From NCBI GenBank assembly GCA_023212695.1, contig JALCCG010000309.1, positions 1-23,894 on the forward strand: a stretch of 23,894 nt of DNA. Reading direction: 5' to 3'. The notes under the pieces were generated by a model. That model was given only the letters and a program-made list of their open reading frames with translations. It had not been told where the DNA came from and did not search any database. Numbering within the stretch: the first letter of the stretch is position 1; each line of letters opens with the position of its first letter. Position numbers and translations under genes: made by a program. The DNA comes from Sporisorium sorghi (Eukaryota > Basidiomycota > Ustilaginomycetes > Ustilaginales > Ustilaginaceae). Of this stretch, positions 1 to 8,645 are shown one piece after another.

Positions 1-209
1 CTTCTTCTCCTCCCACCTTCTGCTGCCTCCCCCCCGCCCCCCCGCGCCCCTCCCCCCTCTCTTGTGCCCCTCAGCCCCCAGTCTTTTTTTGGGCCCCCCC
101 CCCCCCCCCCCCCCGCTTTCAGCCTTCGGCTAGTAGCGCCAAGCTTCAACGTCACTGACGGCGTCACTTCTTCCCCTGAGTCTAAGTTGCAAACACACAC
201 GCCCAATCG

Positions 210-242
<33 letters not shown>

Positions 243-321
243 GAATCGTCATCGTAGCACGAGTTGCCACTTTGACTTTCTTCTGGCAGTTGCAACCACA
301 CAACGTGCAGCATTGCCGCAA
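1..321. repeat. Low-complexity left edge with C21 and A31 homopolymers
   Basis: Positions 1-120 are strongly pyrimidine-rich, mostly C and T, and include an uninterrupted run of 21 C at 94-114. A run of 31 A covers 210-240. ORFs crossing these runs code only for poly-Pro, poly-Lys or poly-Phe, so I call no gene. Homopolymers this long are prone to length error in sequencing and assembly, so their exact lengths are uncertain. Confidence 0.8.
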
Positions 322-1000
322 TCCTGCAACAGAGGTGCAGCTTCTGCAGATGCTGCATCGTCTGCAAGTTGATCCACCCTTGCCTTGCCTTGCCAACTGG
401 TCTTGATCGACAAGCCCCATCTGCACTGACATTGGTTCTTGTCGAAGCTCAATCTCTGGACGAGATGATACAGGATCCGCAGTGTCGAGTCCTGATGGAT
501 CAGCAGGTCGAGTTTGTCCGCACTCCGATTTGATGACCTCTTCAACGAGGCACTTGCACCCTCCGAGCGGTGCTTGGCTTACATACCTCTCATCACGAGG
601 GTCTTCGAAGCATTCGAGATGCGCGGCTTCATCGAGAAAAGCCACCGTCTTAGCCCCGAATCCGCCTTCCTGACCCTAACCCCATCCGCATCACGGCATG
701 GCACTGGACAGAACGCCCTGGTATTTCAACTTTGCAAAAGCGCAGCGGCACCACGTTGTCTATCTTCTTGTTCCTTGCTACTGCGATCGCCAATCACTCG
801 GCAGCAGACGGCATCCTGGAAGAAGTACAGCAGCTCATACTCAATCTGCAACCTTTCGAAGAAGCATGGAATCATGGTCAAGGCGAGCATAACCGGAATG
901 GGGACGGCGGATATGGTCGGAGCCAGAGAATTGACGGTTGGGCTGGCTGGCTGAACATGGATGGCGTTGTGGATGTGTTTCGCCAGCAGGTTTTGTTCGC
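322..1000 (+). pseudogene. Decayed coding remnant, unknown family (part 1)
   Basis: Successive plus-strand frames carry protein-like sequence that is broken by frame changes rather than by scattered noise. One frame, about 418-533, reads ...DEMIQDPQCRVLMDQQVEFV and stops at TGA 531-533. A second frame takes over at once at about 520-670 (RFDDLFNEALAPSERCLAYI and onward), so the two join by one frame change. A third frame, about 770-895, carries ILEEVQQLILNLQPFEEAW. No single ORF spans the region and I recognise no domain. My interpretation is an old gene or transposon ORF with indels. It could also be an intron-rich gene, but splice sites do not sit at the frame changes. Confidence 0.35.
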
Positions 1001-1039
1001 CTTGACCTTGATACCATGCTTCTTCGAAAGGTTGCAGAT
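844..1039. repeat. Inverted repeat, 51-nt arms, 94-nt spacer
   Basis: The arm at 844-894 and the reverse complement of 989-1039 match at 47 of 51 positions. The shared core contains GCAACCTTTCGAAGAAGCAT. Read on opposite strands, each arm encodes the same peptide, LQPFEEAW followed by two variable residues and GQGE. The four differences lie at one first and three third codon positions. The transcript could fold into a long hairpin. See the corresponding finding. Confidence 0.85.
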
Positions 1040-1089
1040 CAAGCACGAGTGGCTGTGGGCTACGAGCCCTTTCGGAAGGCTTCAAGCAG

Positions 1090-1990
1090 GCCTAAACACC
1101 ATCCGATTCTATCGTTGCCACTGTCGTCAACGGTGGCAGCTGAAGCTCCGATTGGAGACGCGCGCGAGAGAGTCTGGTCTCCAAAGACCGAGCAGCGCAA
1201 TTGGAACGGCGCCGAACACTTCTTTGTGCCCGGATTCTAAAGATGCTTCCACTGCAGGAGTGCGTTGGCCCGTTTTTCCAACGCAAAAGCTGCAAAAGCA
1301 ACAGCAACCGGCGCCACCAGGAAGAAGGGCGCAGAGTCTGACGCAGCAAGATGGCACAACAAAATGATGTTGCCAGCGAAAGAGCGCGACAAAGACATGC
1401 AAAAGGCTCTGGCAGACACGGCTGAGCTCTTGCAACCGGGAGCGGGAGCATGTGCGCCTAGTGCAATCTCGGCTTGAGCCAATGAAGGAAGGCATCAAGC
1501 ACTACCAAGAGTCGCACACCCTAGTGAAGGTGCAGCACTGCAGATACCGCTAGGGCTTTCAGGCATACATCACGCCTCCAGGAGACAGGCGAGTTGGGCC
1601 CTTTGTGATCAAGAGAGGAAGGGATCACAACAAAGGCCCTTCATATAATGTCTGATCCATCAAGATAACGATTGCCAGAGCACCTCCAAGCTGAGCGCGA
1701 CATCAAGGTGGTATGTATTCAAATCCTGTTGAAGACTCTGTAGCGGACAAAGGGCTGTACAGCAACCAAGGTGCATCAAGTGGCAAAAGATGCAGTACAC
1801 AAGGCCAGGAAACACTGCCTATGGTGTCTTCCACCCCGCTCTGATTGCCATGTTGTATGTCACTGATGGCTTGGTGGCAGATGCAAACAAGCTTGCTCAG
1901 CTGGCAACAAGGCTCTTCAACGACCTGATCTCGGCAAAGGGCAACAATATTGCTGAGCCAGCACGGGCGTTGTTTCTTGCGTCGTCTCGT
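1090..1990 (+). pseudogene. Decayed coding remnant, unknown family (part 2)
   Basis: Coding-like sequence continues on the plus strand in alternating frames. One frame, about 1110-1476, reads through STVAAEAPIGDARERVWSPK, hits a stop near 1238, then continues past a CFHC motif into a charged helical stretch (PAKERDKDMQKALADTAELL) that stops near 1475. A neighbouring frame then carries more charged helix (REREHVRLVQSRLEPMKEGI, about 1440-1500) and stops at 1549. A further open stretch at 1790-1980 includes ALIAMLYVTDGLVADANKLA. The charged helix continues across a frame change, which fits a frameshifted pseudogene. The family is not recognised. Parts 1 and 2 may be one locus. Confidence 0.35.
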
Positions 1991-2107
1991 CGCATCGTTG
2001 TCGCACCGTCGCACCGTCGTCTCGTCGCCCCGTCTTGTCGTCAGCCTGTCATATCACTGTCTCACTAGCTCATCGTCTCCCCGTCTCGTCATCTCGTTAT
2101 CTCAGAA
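1975..2107. repeat. Degenerate CGTCTCGTCG-type tandem repeat
   Basis: About 130 bp consist of imperfect repeats of a CGTC/TCGTCG theme (for example CACCGTCGCACCGTCGTCTC near 2004, then CGTCTCC and CGTCTCGTC units to about 2100). The unit drifts too much for a clean period. The rest of 2108-2346 shows no supported gene. Confidence 0.6.
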
Positions 2108-2346
2108 TTGCTTGCTCACCATCTGGCTCCTCGCTACGTGGATTTCTGGCGTAGGTTTGACGCTCTCGTCTTTCACTTTGCAGATTCTCTTCATTTATTC
2201 CTTCACGCAGTGGACAATCAAAACGATTGGCGAGTATGACTTGATAATGGTGTCGATTGCGTGTGCGACGATGCAAAGGCGAATAATGAGAATGCTAGAT
2301 AGATATGATACTGCTGCGACTCAAGGTGGAAGGGGACTCTACCAGA

Positions 2347-3600
2347 TCAACGACCTCTGCCACGGCCTCTTGCTCTTCCTCGACCTCGCCCTCGCCCACC
2401 GCGCCACGAAGCAAAGTACTGACTCCGACCCCGACTGGAAGTGGTGCTGCTTGTTAAGCTGGATCGAGTCTTTGTAGTCGTTCGTGCTCCTTTGCGTGCT
2501 GCTGCTGTTGTAGAAGTGGCAGGCTTGCGGCCACGGCTCGAGCCAAGCGAGGTGCTACCCATGCCGTCGGATCTGCTCGATGCAAGTACCGCGTGGTGAC
2601 TTTGATCCGCCCCATCTGCGTCTCCTTGCCAAGTCGTCTGCCACGTCTTGCCGCGCGTTCCTCGAACTGTTGTGCCATGGTTGGGTGGGGTTGAACTCGA
2701 TGACGAGGAAGACGCACCAAAGGCGAGACGATGATAGATATCCTGCAGCTCTTGCGGCATATCCTTGATGAGCGTGATGTGCGGAATGTTCTGCGAAGGC
2801 GGCGAGCACGACATCTCGAGCATGTCGATGGCGCTAAGCTCTTCTTGTTCCTCGTGCGTCGACGGGGCTTTGCTATTCGAGGCGATGCTGGTGACCGGCT
2901 GAAGTGGTTGTCGCTCTGTTGTGGCTGGATTTGCGCGGGTCGTTGGGTTCCTGGTTCCGGTCTCGTCCTCGTCCTCGTTGTTGTTGGGACTCGAGCTGAA
3001 GTGCTGCGAGGGGCTGCTGCAGATGACATCAAGCTGATCAAGCAGACTGGAGCGGCCACGCTTTGTCGTCGAAGCCTTTGTGGTATCGGATTGCAGATGA
3101 CCACCCCTTGCCGACGTCTTTGAGGGCAGCATGTCACTGCCTTGGGCTGTGTTTCGAGATTGTTGAGCCGGTATATCGACAGCCCCGTGTGGCAACAAGT
3201 CTTGAACCAGATCGTCGGGTTGCTTCTGACCGACCGAGATGAGCCATTCGTCTCTGAGATACTGGGTCGCCTTAGTACCTGCTTGGCTACAGGGCTCGTT
3301 GGCTGCTGCTGCGTCAAAGTCGAAGGAGGAAGGAGGTTGAGGTTGAGGGTTGATGGATGCTCGACCGCTTGGAAAGAGCTCGAGGTCGAGTCCTTGATGC
3401 CGCGTCGAGGATTCTGGCGTGCTGTCTAGGATTGTGATAGGATGCGAAGCGGTCGCTAGAGGCTGTGGGAGAGGTAGATCCTGTTGCAGAGGAGGAGTGA
3501 CGATGTCGGCGAAGGTGCTGTTGGTGTCGTCGATGTCATCCCACAGAGAGGCATCGCTCGACGCCTCTCTGGTTCGCTCCTTGTCTACGCCACCGCCCAT
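2347..3600 (-). CDS. Disordered protein with C-terminal RG/RGG tract
   Basis: A single-exon ORF of 417 aa starts at ATG 3600 and ends at TGA 2347. No folded domain is evident. The protein is rich in Ser, Thr, Gln and Pro, with an acidic stretch near residues 209-214, a seven-Ser run near 297-303 and a basic Ser/Thr-rich segment at about 355-395. It ends in about 18 residues of alternating Arg-Gly (residues 400-417) after a YFASWRGG motif. RG/RGG tails commonly bind RNA or nucleic acid and are targets of arginine methylation; applying that here is inference. A short motif occurs twice, at 187-199 and 258-270 (hydrophobic-D-x-L-acidic-x-x-C-S-x-P-S-Q). The gene is divergent from the WD40 gene across a 712-bp shared upstream region. 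I cannot assign a function. That the ORF is a real gene is supported by its length and its ordered composition. Confidence 0.7.
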   Translation of the reverse strand: MGGGVDKERTREASSDASLWDDIDDTNSTFADIVTPPLQQDLPLPQPLATASHPITILDSTPESSTRHQGLDLELFPSGRASINPQPQPPSSFDFDAAAANEPCSQAGTKATQYLRDEWLISVGQKQPDDLVQDLLPHGAVDIPAQQSRNTAQGSDMLPSKTSARGGHLQSDTTKASTTKRGRSSLLDQLDVICSSPSQHFSSSPNNNEDEDETGTRNPTTRANPATTERQPLQPVTSIASNSKAPSTHEEQEELSAIDMLEMSCSPPSQNIPHITLIKDMPQELQDIYHRLAFGASSSSSSSTPPNHGTTVRGTRGKTWQTTWQGDADGADQSHHAVLASSRSDGMGSTSLGSSRGRKPATSTTAAARKGARTTTKTRSSLTSSTTSSRGRSQYFASWRGGRGRGRGRARGRGRGR

Positions 3601-4312
3601 TCGTGACGATTCGGTTTTGGCGAAGCTATAGAGTCATGCTGTGCTGTGATGCTGAGATACGGAATCCTTCTCGACAGTCACAGTGTGATGGAAAGGCCGG
3701 CTGTGCCGAGGAGTGACAAGCCAAAGACTCCTCGATGGAGTTTCGGTCCCGCCGGAGACAAAAAAAAAAAAAAAAAAAAAAACGACGCTTCCCGCACACA
3801 CGCGACACACGCCTGGCTGAACCGACGCGTTGAGTGGTTGAAAAGTAACACTCAGCATCCGTGCGGGATCTCCGAGGGAGGTGGAGGCGACAAGGCTCAT
3901 GCATGGCTGCATGCAGAAGCTCTTTCTCGCACTTTCCGACACAAACACATTCGCAGCCTAAGCTCAGTCTTGCAGAGAATCAACTCAGCTTCGTCAGCCG
4001 CCAGTGAGATGTGAGAAGACAAAATAAAGCAGACTGTGTGTGTGAGAGAGAGAGCCAAGCGCGCTATTCGGCTGTGACTGAGCAAAGTGGGGAAGCTCAA
4101 TTCGATCTTGTCAGGGTCTCGTTGAGTCATTCAGGCTCGCCCTTGATCGGAGAAGCCTTGTCCGGACCAAGTCAAGAGGCTCTATACTCAATCGCTTTTG
4201 CGTAGCATCACCACCACCATCATCCAGTCTCATCACCACAGTCGACTGCATTGCAATCCTTCCGATGGTTTGATCATTACTCGATCCTGGCTCTGGAAGC
4301 CACACATGCTCA
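3601..4312. promoter_or_regulatory. Shared divergent upstream region with A23 tract
   Basis: These 712 bp lie between two divergently oriented start codons and must hold the upstream regions of both genes. They contain a run of 23 A at 3760-3782, a TG/GA dinucleotide stretch at about 4035-4052, and a CATCACCACCACCATCATCC-like C/A-rich stretch near 4206-4240, about 80-100 bp ahead of the WD40 start. No defined binding site or TATA box can be assigned. Short ORFs here are not supported. Confidence 0.5.
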
Positions 4313-6724
4313 ATGGCATTCTCTCACACCTCGTTATTTGACCCATCGCCCCGGCGCACCATCTCATGGTCTATCAGCCATCGCCGCAAGTACCAGCTGA
4401 CCGATCACTTCGTCGATCGTCTCGACGTAACCGACTTCCTTGGCGATGAAGATACCGCAGGCCACAACGTCGGCCACACTGGATGCGTCAACGCACTCAG
4501 CTGGTCCCCTTCTGGCCAGCTCCTTGCTAGTGGCAGCGACGATCGTCAAGTCATACTGTGGAAGCTAGCCTCCGATCACGTGCATCCCTCTATCGATCCT
4601 CGCGTTCTAGCACGCAACAATGCGGCTTGGACCCGCCGCGTTAATCGTCACCGAGGAGATGGCGCTGAAGCAACCTCCTCGGTCGATCGCGACGATGACG
4701 GGCAAAACAACAGCAACGCACACGATACTGATGCCGACATCGAAGCTGACGATATCATTCAGCCGTGGCCAGAGCGCAACTACCCAGACTTGGGTATTGG
4801 GATGCTAGGCAAGATCCAAACGGGACATCGGGCCAACATCTTTTCCGTGAAATGGGCGCCCAACGCCTCTGAACGTCGCCTCTTCACCTGTGCAGGCGAC
4901 TCTCACGTCCGTGTCTTTGACATCAACTACATGTCGACAGGCGACAGTCAACACACAGGAGCAGAAGCGAGCGTTGTCCGTACATCTGCCGGTCGCGAGT
5001 ACAGTGTCTGGGACGAGGATAGTGGCGCTTGCGTCCGCGTCTTCCGCTGCCATCGCAGCAGAGCAAAGCGCATCTCAACAGAGGTCTCTCCTGACGTCTT
5101 TCTCACATGTGGCGAGGATGGCGATGTTCGTCAGATGGATCTGCGTGTTCCGCATACCTGCCGCAGTCGAACAGGCGGATCCTGCCCGCCTCCTCTCGCA
5201 CATTATCCTTCAGTGCTCTACTCGCTCTCTCTCAGCAAGCTCGAGCCGTGGCTCTTTGCCGTCGCCGGAGAATCATCCCTGGCCTATCTGCATGACCGAA
5301 GAATGATCCCAAGGCTCCTCAAACGAGACTGGGGCATCTCGTACAGCACCGACGAGCAGCAAGACGCTCTCACCATGTGTGTTCGCTCTTTTGGCCTGCC
5401 ACCTGGCGGCTTCGATGAGCCTTTCGTACAGAGTGATGGACGCACCGCTCTGTTCGACGGCGCATCTCAGCCAGCCAATCGTCGCTCTCTGGACGGCAAC
5501 GGTAACAGCATCACAGCCTGCAAGCTCAGCGAGCACAACGGCAGAGATCTGCTCGTATCCTACTCTTCCGGCCACATCTATCGCTTCGACATCTACGACG
5601 AACCAGGGATTCTTCACGCCAATCTGGAGAACGCTCGTCACTCTTTGGACTCGCAGCAGCGCTCTCGTTCGCCAGAGGGAGTCTCCACAGCTGCAGCAGA
5701 AGACGACATGCCCGCAACCGATGATGATGCGGATCTCGAACAAACTGGATCAAAGACGCCTGTCAACAATCCAGAGCAAGAAACAGACGACTTCGAATCG
5801 ATCAGTGGAGACGAACCAAGCCAGGGCCCAGCTGAGGCTGTCGAGATGCACGACGAGGACGCCAACGAGGTGACACACGCGGACGAGGGCGACATTGGAG
5901 ATGAGCAGACCGACGATGATGTCGAGTACGAGATTCAAATCGAGCACCAAGACATGGATGAGCATGACGGCCAGGACGAGGAAGAGGAGGAAGACGAGGA
6001 CGAGGAAGACGAGGAAGAGGAAGAGGAAGAGGAAGACGAGGAAGAGGAAGAGGAAGACGATGGCAGCATGGACGAGGACGACGATGAAGAGATCTCGGAC
6101 GAAGACCTGGTGCACCTCTTGGAGGAGGATGCGCAAGAGCAGACTAACTCAAATTCGAGTCGCAACGCACCCATCGTCTATCCACGCTCCGCGTACAAGG
6201 GCCACTGCAACACCGAGACGGTCAAAGACGTTGCGTTCGCCGGCGGTGCGGACCAGTATGTCGTCTCTGGATCCGACGACGGCAACTGGTTCCTGTGGGA
6301 CAAACTCACCTCCGAGATCAAAGGCATCTGGCGCGGAGACTCGAGCGTCGTCAATGTGATGGCTATGCACCCCGAGCTGCCCGTCTTTGCCATCTCGGGC
6401 ATCGACGAAAGCGTCAAGATCTTTGCGCCCATCTCTTTGACTCCCTTTACGCCGCCGCCTGCAGAAGATGAGAGCGATACGGCTGATGCAGAAACAAGCA
6501 GAAAGAGAGCACGCACAGAGACAGCCGCAACCTCTCGAGCTCTCAAAATCGCAGACCGCCTCATGGACAAGGACGACATTTTTCGGAGGAGCCAAGCATC
6601 CATGGTCAGAAACCGCGCTCCACACCTCTCAAGCTTCTTCTGGCGTCCTCGTCAGCTGATCACCAATCTCGACTCGGACGAAGACGGAGAGTTGCAGATC
6701 GAAGGCGACTGCATCGTCATGTAA
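4313..6724 (+). CDS. WD40 protein, DCAF6/NRIP-like CUL4-DDB1 substrate receptor
   Basis: This 803-aa single-exon gene starts at ATG 4313. Its layout is the split WD40 propeller typical of DCAF6/NRIP and WDTC1-like proteins. N-terminal repeats lie at about 54-87 (GHTGCVNALSWSPSGQLLAS, then SGSDDRQVILWKL), 170-206 (GHRANIFSVKWAP) and 232-275 (FLTCGEDGDVRQMDLR, a WDxR-like box). C-terminal repeats lie at about 629-665 (VVSGSDDGNWFLWDK) and 683-711. Between them is a long insert with a nearly pure Asp/Glu tract at about residues 554-602. In this family the propeller docks on DDB1 and presents substrates to CUL4 ubiquitin ligase; that role is family knowledge, and the substrate here is unknown. 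The gene converges on malate dehydrogenase with 115 bp between stop codons. The family call is firm at WD40 level and good at DCAF6-like level. Confidence 0.85.
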   Translation: MAFSHTSLFDPSPRRTISWSISHRRKYQLTDHFVDRLDVTDFLGDEDTAGHNVGHTGCVNALSWSPSGQLLASGSDDRQVILWKLASDHVHPSIDPRVLARNNAAWTRRVNRHRGDGAEATSSVDRDDDGQNNSNAHDTDADIEADDIIQPWPERNYPDLGIGMLGKIQTGHRANIFSVKWAPNASERRLFTCAGDSHVRVFDINYMSTGDSQHTGAEASVVRTSAGREYSVWDEDSGACVRVFRCHRSRAKRISTEVSPDVFLTCGEDGDVRQMDLRVPHTCRSRTGGSCPPPLAHYPSVLYSLSLSKLEPWLFAVAGESSLAYLHDRRMIPRLLKRDWGISYSTDEQQDALTMCVRSFGLPPGGFDEPFVQSDGRTALFDGASQPANRRSLDGNGNSITACKLSEHNGRDLLVSYSSGHIYRFDIYDEPGILHANLENARHSLDSQQRSRSPEGVSTAAAEDDMPATDDDADLEQTGSKTPVNNPEQETDDFESISGDEPSQGPAEAVEMHDEDANEVTHADEGDIGDEQTDDDVEYEIQIEHQDMDEHDGQDEEEEEDEDEEDEEEEEEEEDEEEEEEDDGSMDEDDDEEISDEDLVHLLEEDAQEQTNSNSSRNAPIVYPRSAYKGHCNTETVKDVAFAGGADQYVVSGSDDGNWFLWDKLTSEIKGIWRGDSSVVNVMAMHPELPVFAISGIDESVKIFAPISLTPFTPPPAEDESDTADAETSRKRARTETAATSRALKIADRLMDKDDIFRRSQASMVRNRAPHLSSFFWRPRQLITNLDSDEDGELQIEGDCIVM
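5977..6063 (+). repeat. GAGGAAGA purine repeat coding an acidic tract
   Basis: An imperfect purine repeat built from GAG, GAA and GAC codons lies inside the WD40 gene and encodes an almost uninterrupted Glu/Asp run. The strand asymmetry (all purine on plus) makes it a likely site of length variation between isolates. It sits in the loop between the two halves of the propeller, so changes in length should be tolerated. Confidence 0.8.
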
Positions 6725-6839
6725 AACAGCAAATGTATGTCGAGCGGAACTAGCAGCAGACGCAGTCCATGTTCAAGCGAAAAAAGTGTATTTCAATGAT
6801 TGCGAGACGTCACATTGTGCCTTTCAGTCACCACGAGAT

Positions 6840-8645
6840 TTAGAGGTTGGCGGTGAACTGGACGCCCTTGTTGATGTTGCCGTTGAGGTCGACGACGGCC
6901 TTCTTGATGAGCTCGGACTCGTAGTCGTTGAGCTTGCCGAGGGGCAGGATCTTCTCGACGCCGCTGGGGCCGAGCTGGAGGGGCACGGAGAAGAAGGGGG
7001 TGTCGTTGCCGATGACGGCGGTGACCTCCTTGGCGCCTGCAGCGTCGGAGGTAAGGTCGACGTAGCCCATTTCGGGGTGGGCGAGGGGCTTGCCGGCGGC
7101 GGCCTCGAGGACGGCGATGGCGAAGCGGGCACCGGCGTAAGCCATGGAGAGCGTAGCGGAACCGGCGCCGTCCTTGGCCTTGACCACCTCGTCGCCGCCG
7201 AACTGGATGCGGTTAGTGAGCTGCTCGATCTTGGCCTGGTCGACCGAGATGGGCGGCTGCGACTGGCTGATCAAAGGCACGATGGTGACACCGGAGTGGC
7301 CGCCCACGACGGGAATGCGGTAGTTGAGCGACTCGGTCGGCTTGCCCGCAGCCTCCGAGATGAACGTCGAGGCACGCACAACGTCGAGCGTGGTAACACC
7401 AAACAGACGCTTGGGGTCGTAGACGCCCTTCTTCTTGAGCACCTCGGCGACAATGGGGACAGTCGAGTTGACAGGGTTCGAGATGACCAGCACGAAAGCC
7501 TTGGGCGAGTGCTCAGCAATGCCGACGGCAATGTCGCGCACGATACCGGCGTTGATCTGTTGAGGGTCGCCGCAGTATGTGGATGACCGTCAATGCCAAG
7601 ATGCACAGGATGCATGCAGGTGCACGAAAATCGAGGTTTTGTTGGGAGTGCAGCAGAGAGATCAGCAATCAATCATATCGAGTCGGTGCGAAATTCCGCC
7701 GAGCGAGCAAGAAAGGGGGGGGGGAATCATCAAAAGCAAGTCAAAATTGTCAGCTCCTAAGTCCATCGTTGCAAAGAAGAGTACCACGCTTCCGATCACC
7801 GTATCCGCTGCCTTCCAATGTTGAGACCAGCTGATCATGCTGCCGCAGATGATCCTGCGGTCAAGGGCCGCAAATTTTGCGGGGTCCGCTTCAAAAAAAA
7901 AAAAAAAAAAAAGAGGCAACCTTGACAATTTTGGCACTGCAGCCGCGCGTGCGTTTTTTGACTGCGCATGGACCAACAATTTCCACGCCCAAAAAATCAC
8001 AGGCGGGAAAAGAGCAGGAGCAGTAGGGCATCTGCTGGCGAATGCACCAGCTGTGGCTGTGGAAAGATGCTTTCGGCGCTGTCGCTGTCACCGTCGCAGC
8101 AGCTTGAGCCCAGCCGTAGTCTCGCGCATGTGCAGATAGCCCGCAAAGCAAAGCAATCCACCGTTGCTAGCCTGAAGGCAACAGCGACGCAGCAACTGCC
8201 CAGTTAAAGGTGCGGATCGGTGCGATGAAGGTTGCGGATTCTCGTGTACTTACGTTGAAGAGGTCGTCACGAGTCATACCGGGCTTGCGCGGAACACCGG
8301 CGGGGATGACGACAATATCGGCACCCTTGAGCGCCTTTCCGAGACCACCATCGGCGGGGAGGTAGCCAGTGACGATGGAAGGGGTGTTGATGTGCGAGAG
8401 ATCGGCAGCGACACCGGGGGCGTTGACGCTGTTTGCGGGAAGGTAACACCGAGACAGACAGAGCGATGGTCAGTGATGGTTCCAATAAAAAACGCAACGA
8501 GCAGCAACGACATAGATGAATCCTTCAGCTGTTGTACTTACACATCGTAGAGGGCGAGGTCGGTGACAAGGGACGACTGCTTGAGCAGCAGCGAGAGAGG
8601 CTGGCCGATACCACCAGCGGCGCCGATAACAGTAGCCTTGACCAT
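6840..8645 (-). CDS. NAD-dependent malate dehydrogenase, three exons
   Basis: Exons on the minus strand are 8645-8542, 8428-8254 and 7556-6840, which join to 331 aa. Both donors read GTAAGT and both acceptors are CAG; phases fit (104 + 175 nt = 93 codons). It interconverts malate and oxaloacetate with NAD. Visible marks are the Rossmann loop GAAGGIGQP at residues 8-16, the substrate-binding [11 protein letters not shown] segment at about 80-90, ISNPVNS and the catalytic His in VVGGHSG. Length matches fungal type-1 enzymes (about 330-340 aa). The protein starts directly at the first beta strand, so there is no mitochondrial presequence, suggesting a cytosolic or peroxisomal form. It ends in -ANL, a possible weak peroxisomal signal. 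The leader is CA/CT-rich. Exon borders are confident because the family sequence runs on across each junction. Confidence 0.95.
7557..8253 (-). other. Unusually long intron 2 of malate dehydrogenase (697 nt)
   Basis: Intron 1 of this gene is 113 nt, and the aldo-keto reductase introns are 122 and 183 nt, so 697 nt is an outlier here. On the plus strand it holds a run of 20 A at 7893-7912, a run of 10 G at 7715-7724 and a perfect palindrome CCGCAAATTTTGCGG at 7868-7882. No coding segment is needed within it because the enzyme sequence is complete across the junction. It may contain an inserted element or a regulatory sequence. Confidence 0.85.

Noticed and set aside
210..240. Poly-A tail of a retrotransposed gene or SINE
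   Set aside because: No target duplication or recognisable element body precedes the run.
673..690. Telomere-like ACCCTAACCCC
   Set aside because: A single short match without tandem repetition; likewise TTAGCCCTAAC near 23110.
2454..3317. 287-codon minus ORF inside the RGG gene
   Set aside because: Overlaps the 417-aa frame on the same strand, and its Arg-rich composition is typical of a frame-shifted shadow.
6786..7586. Plus-strand ORF of 266 codons over malate dehydrogenase
   Set aside because: Antisense shadow of exon 3 caused by the biased codon use of the real minus-strand gene.
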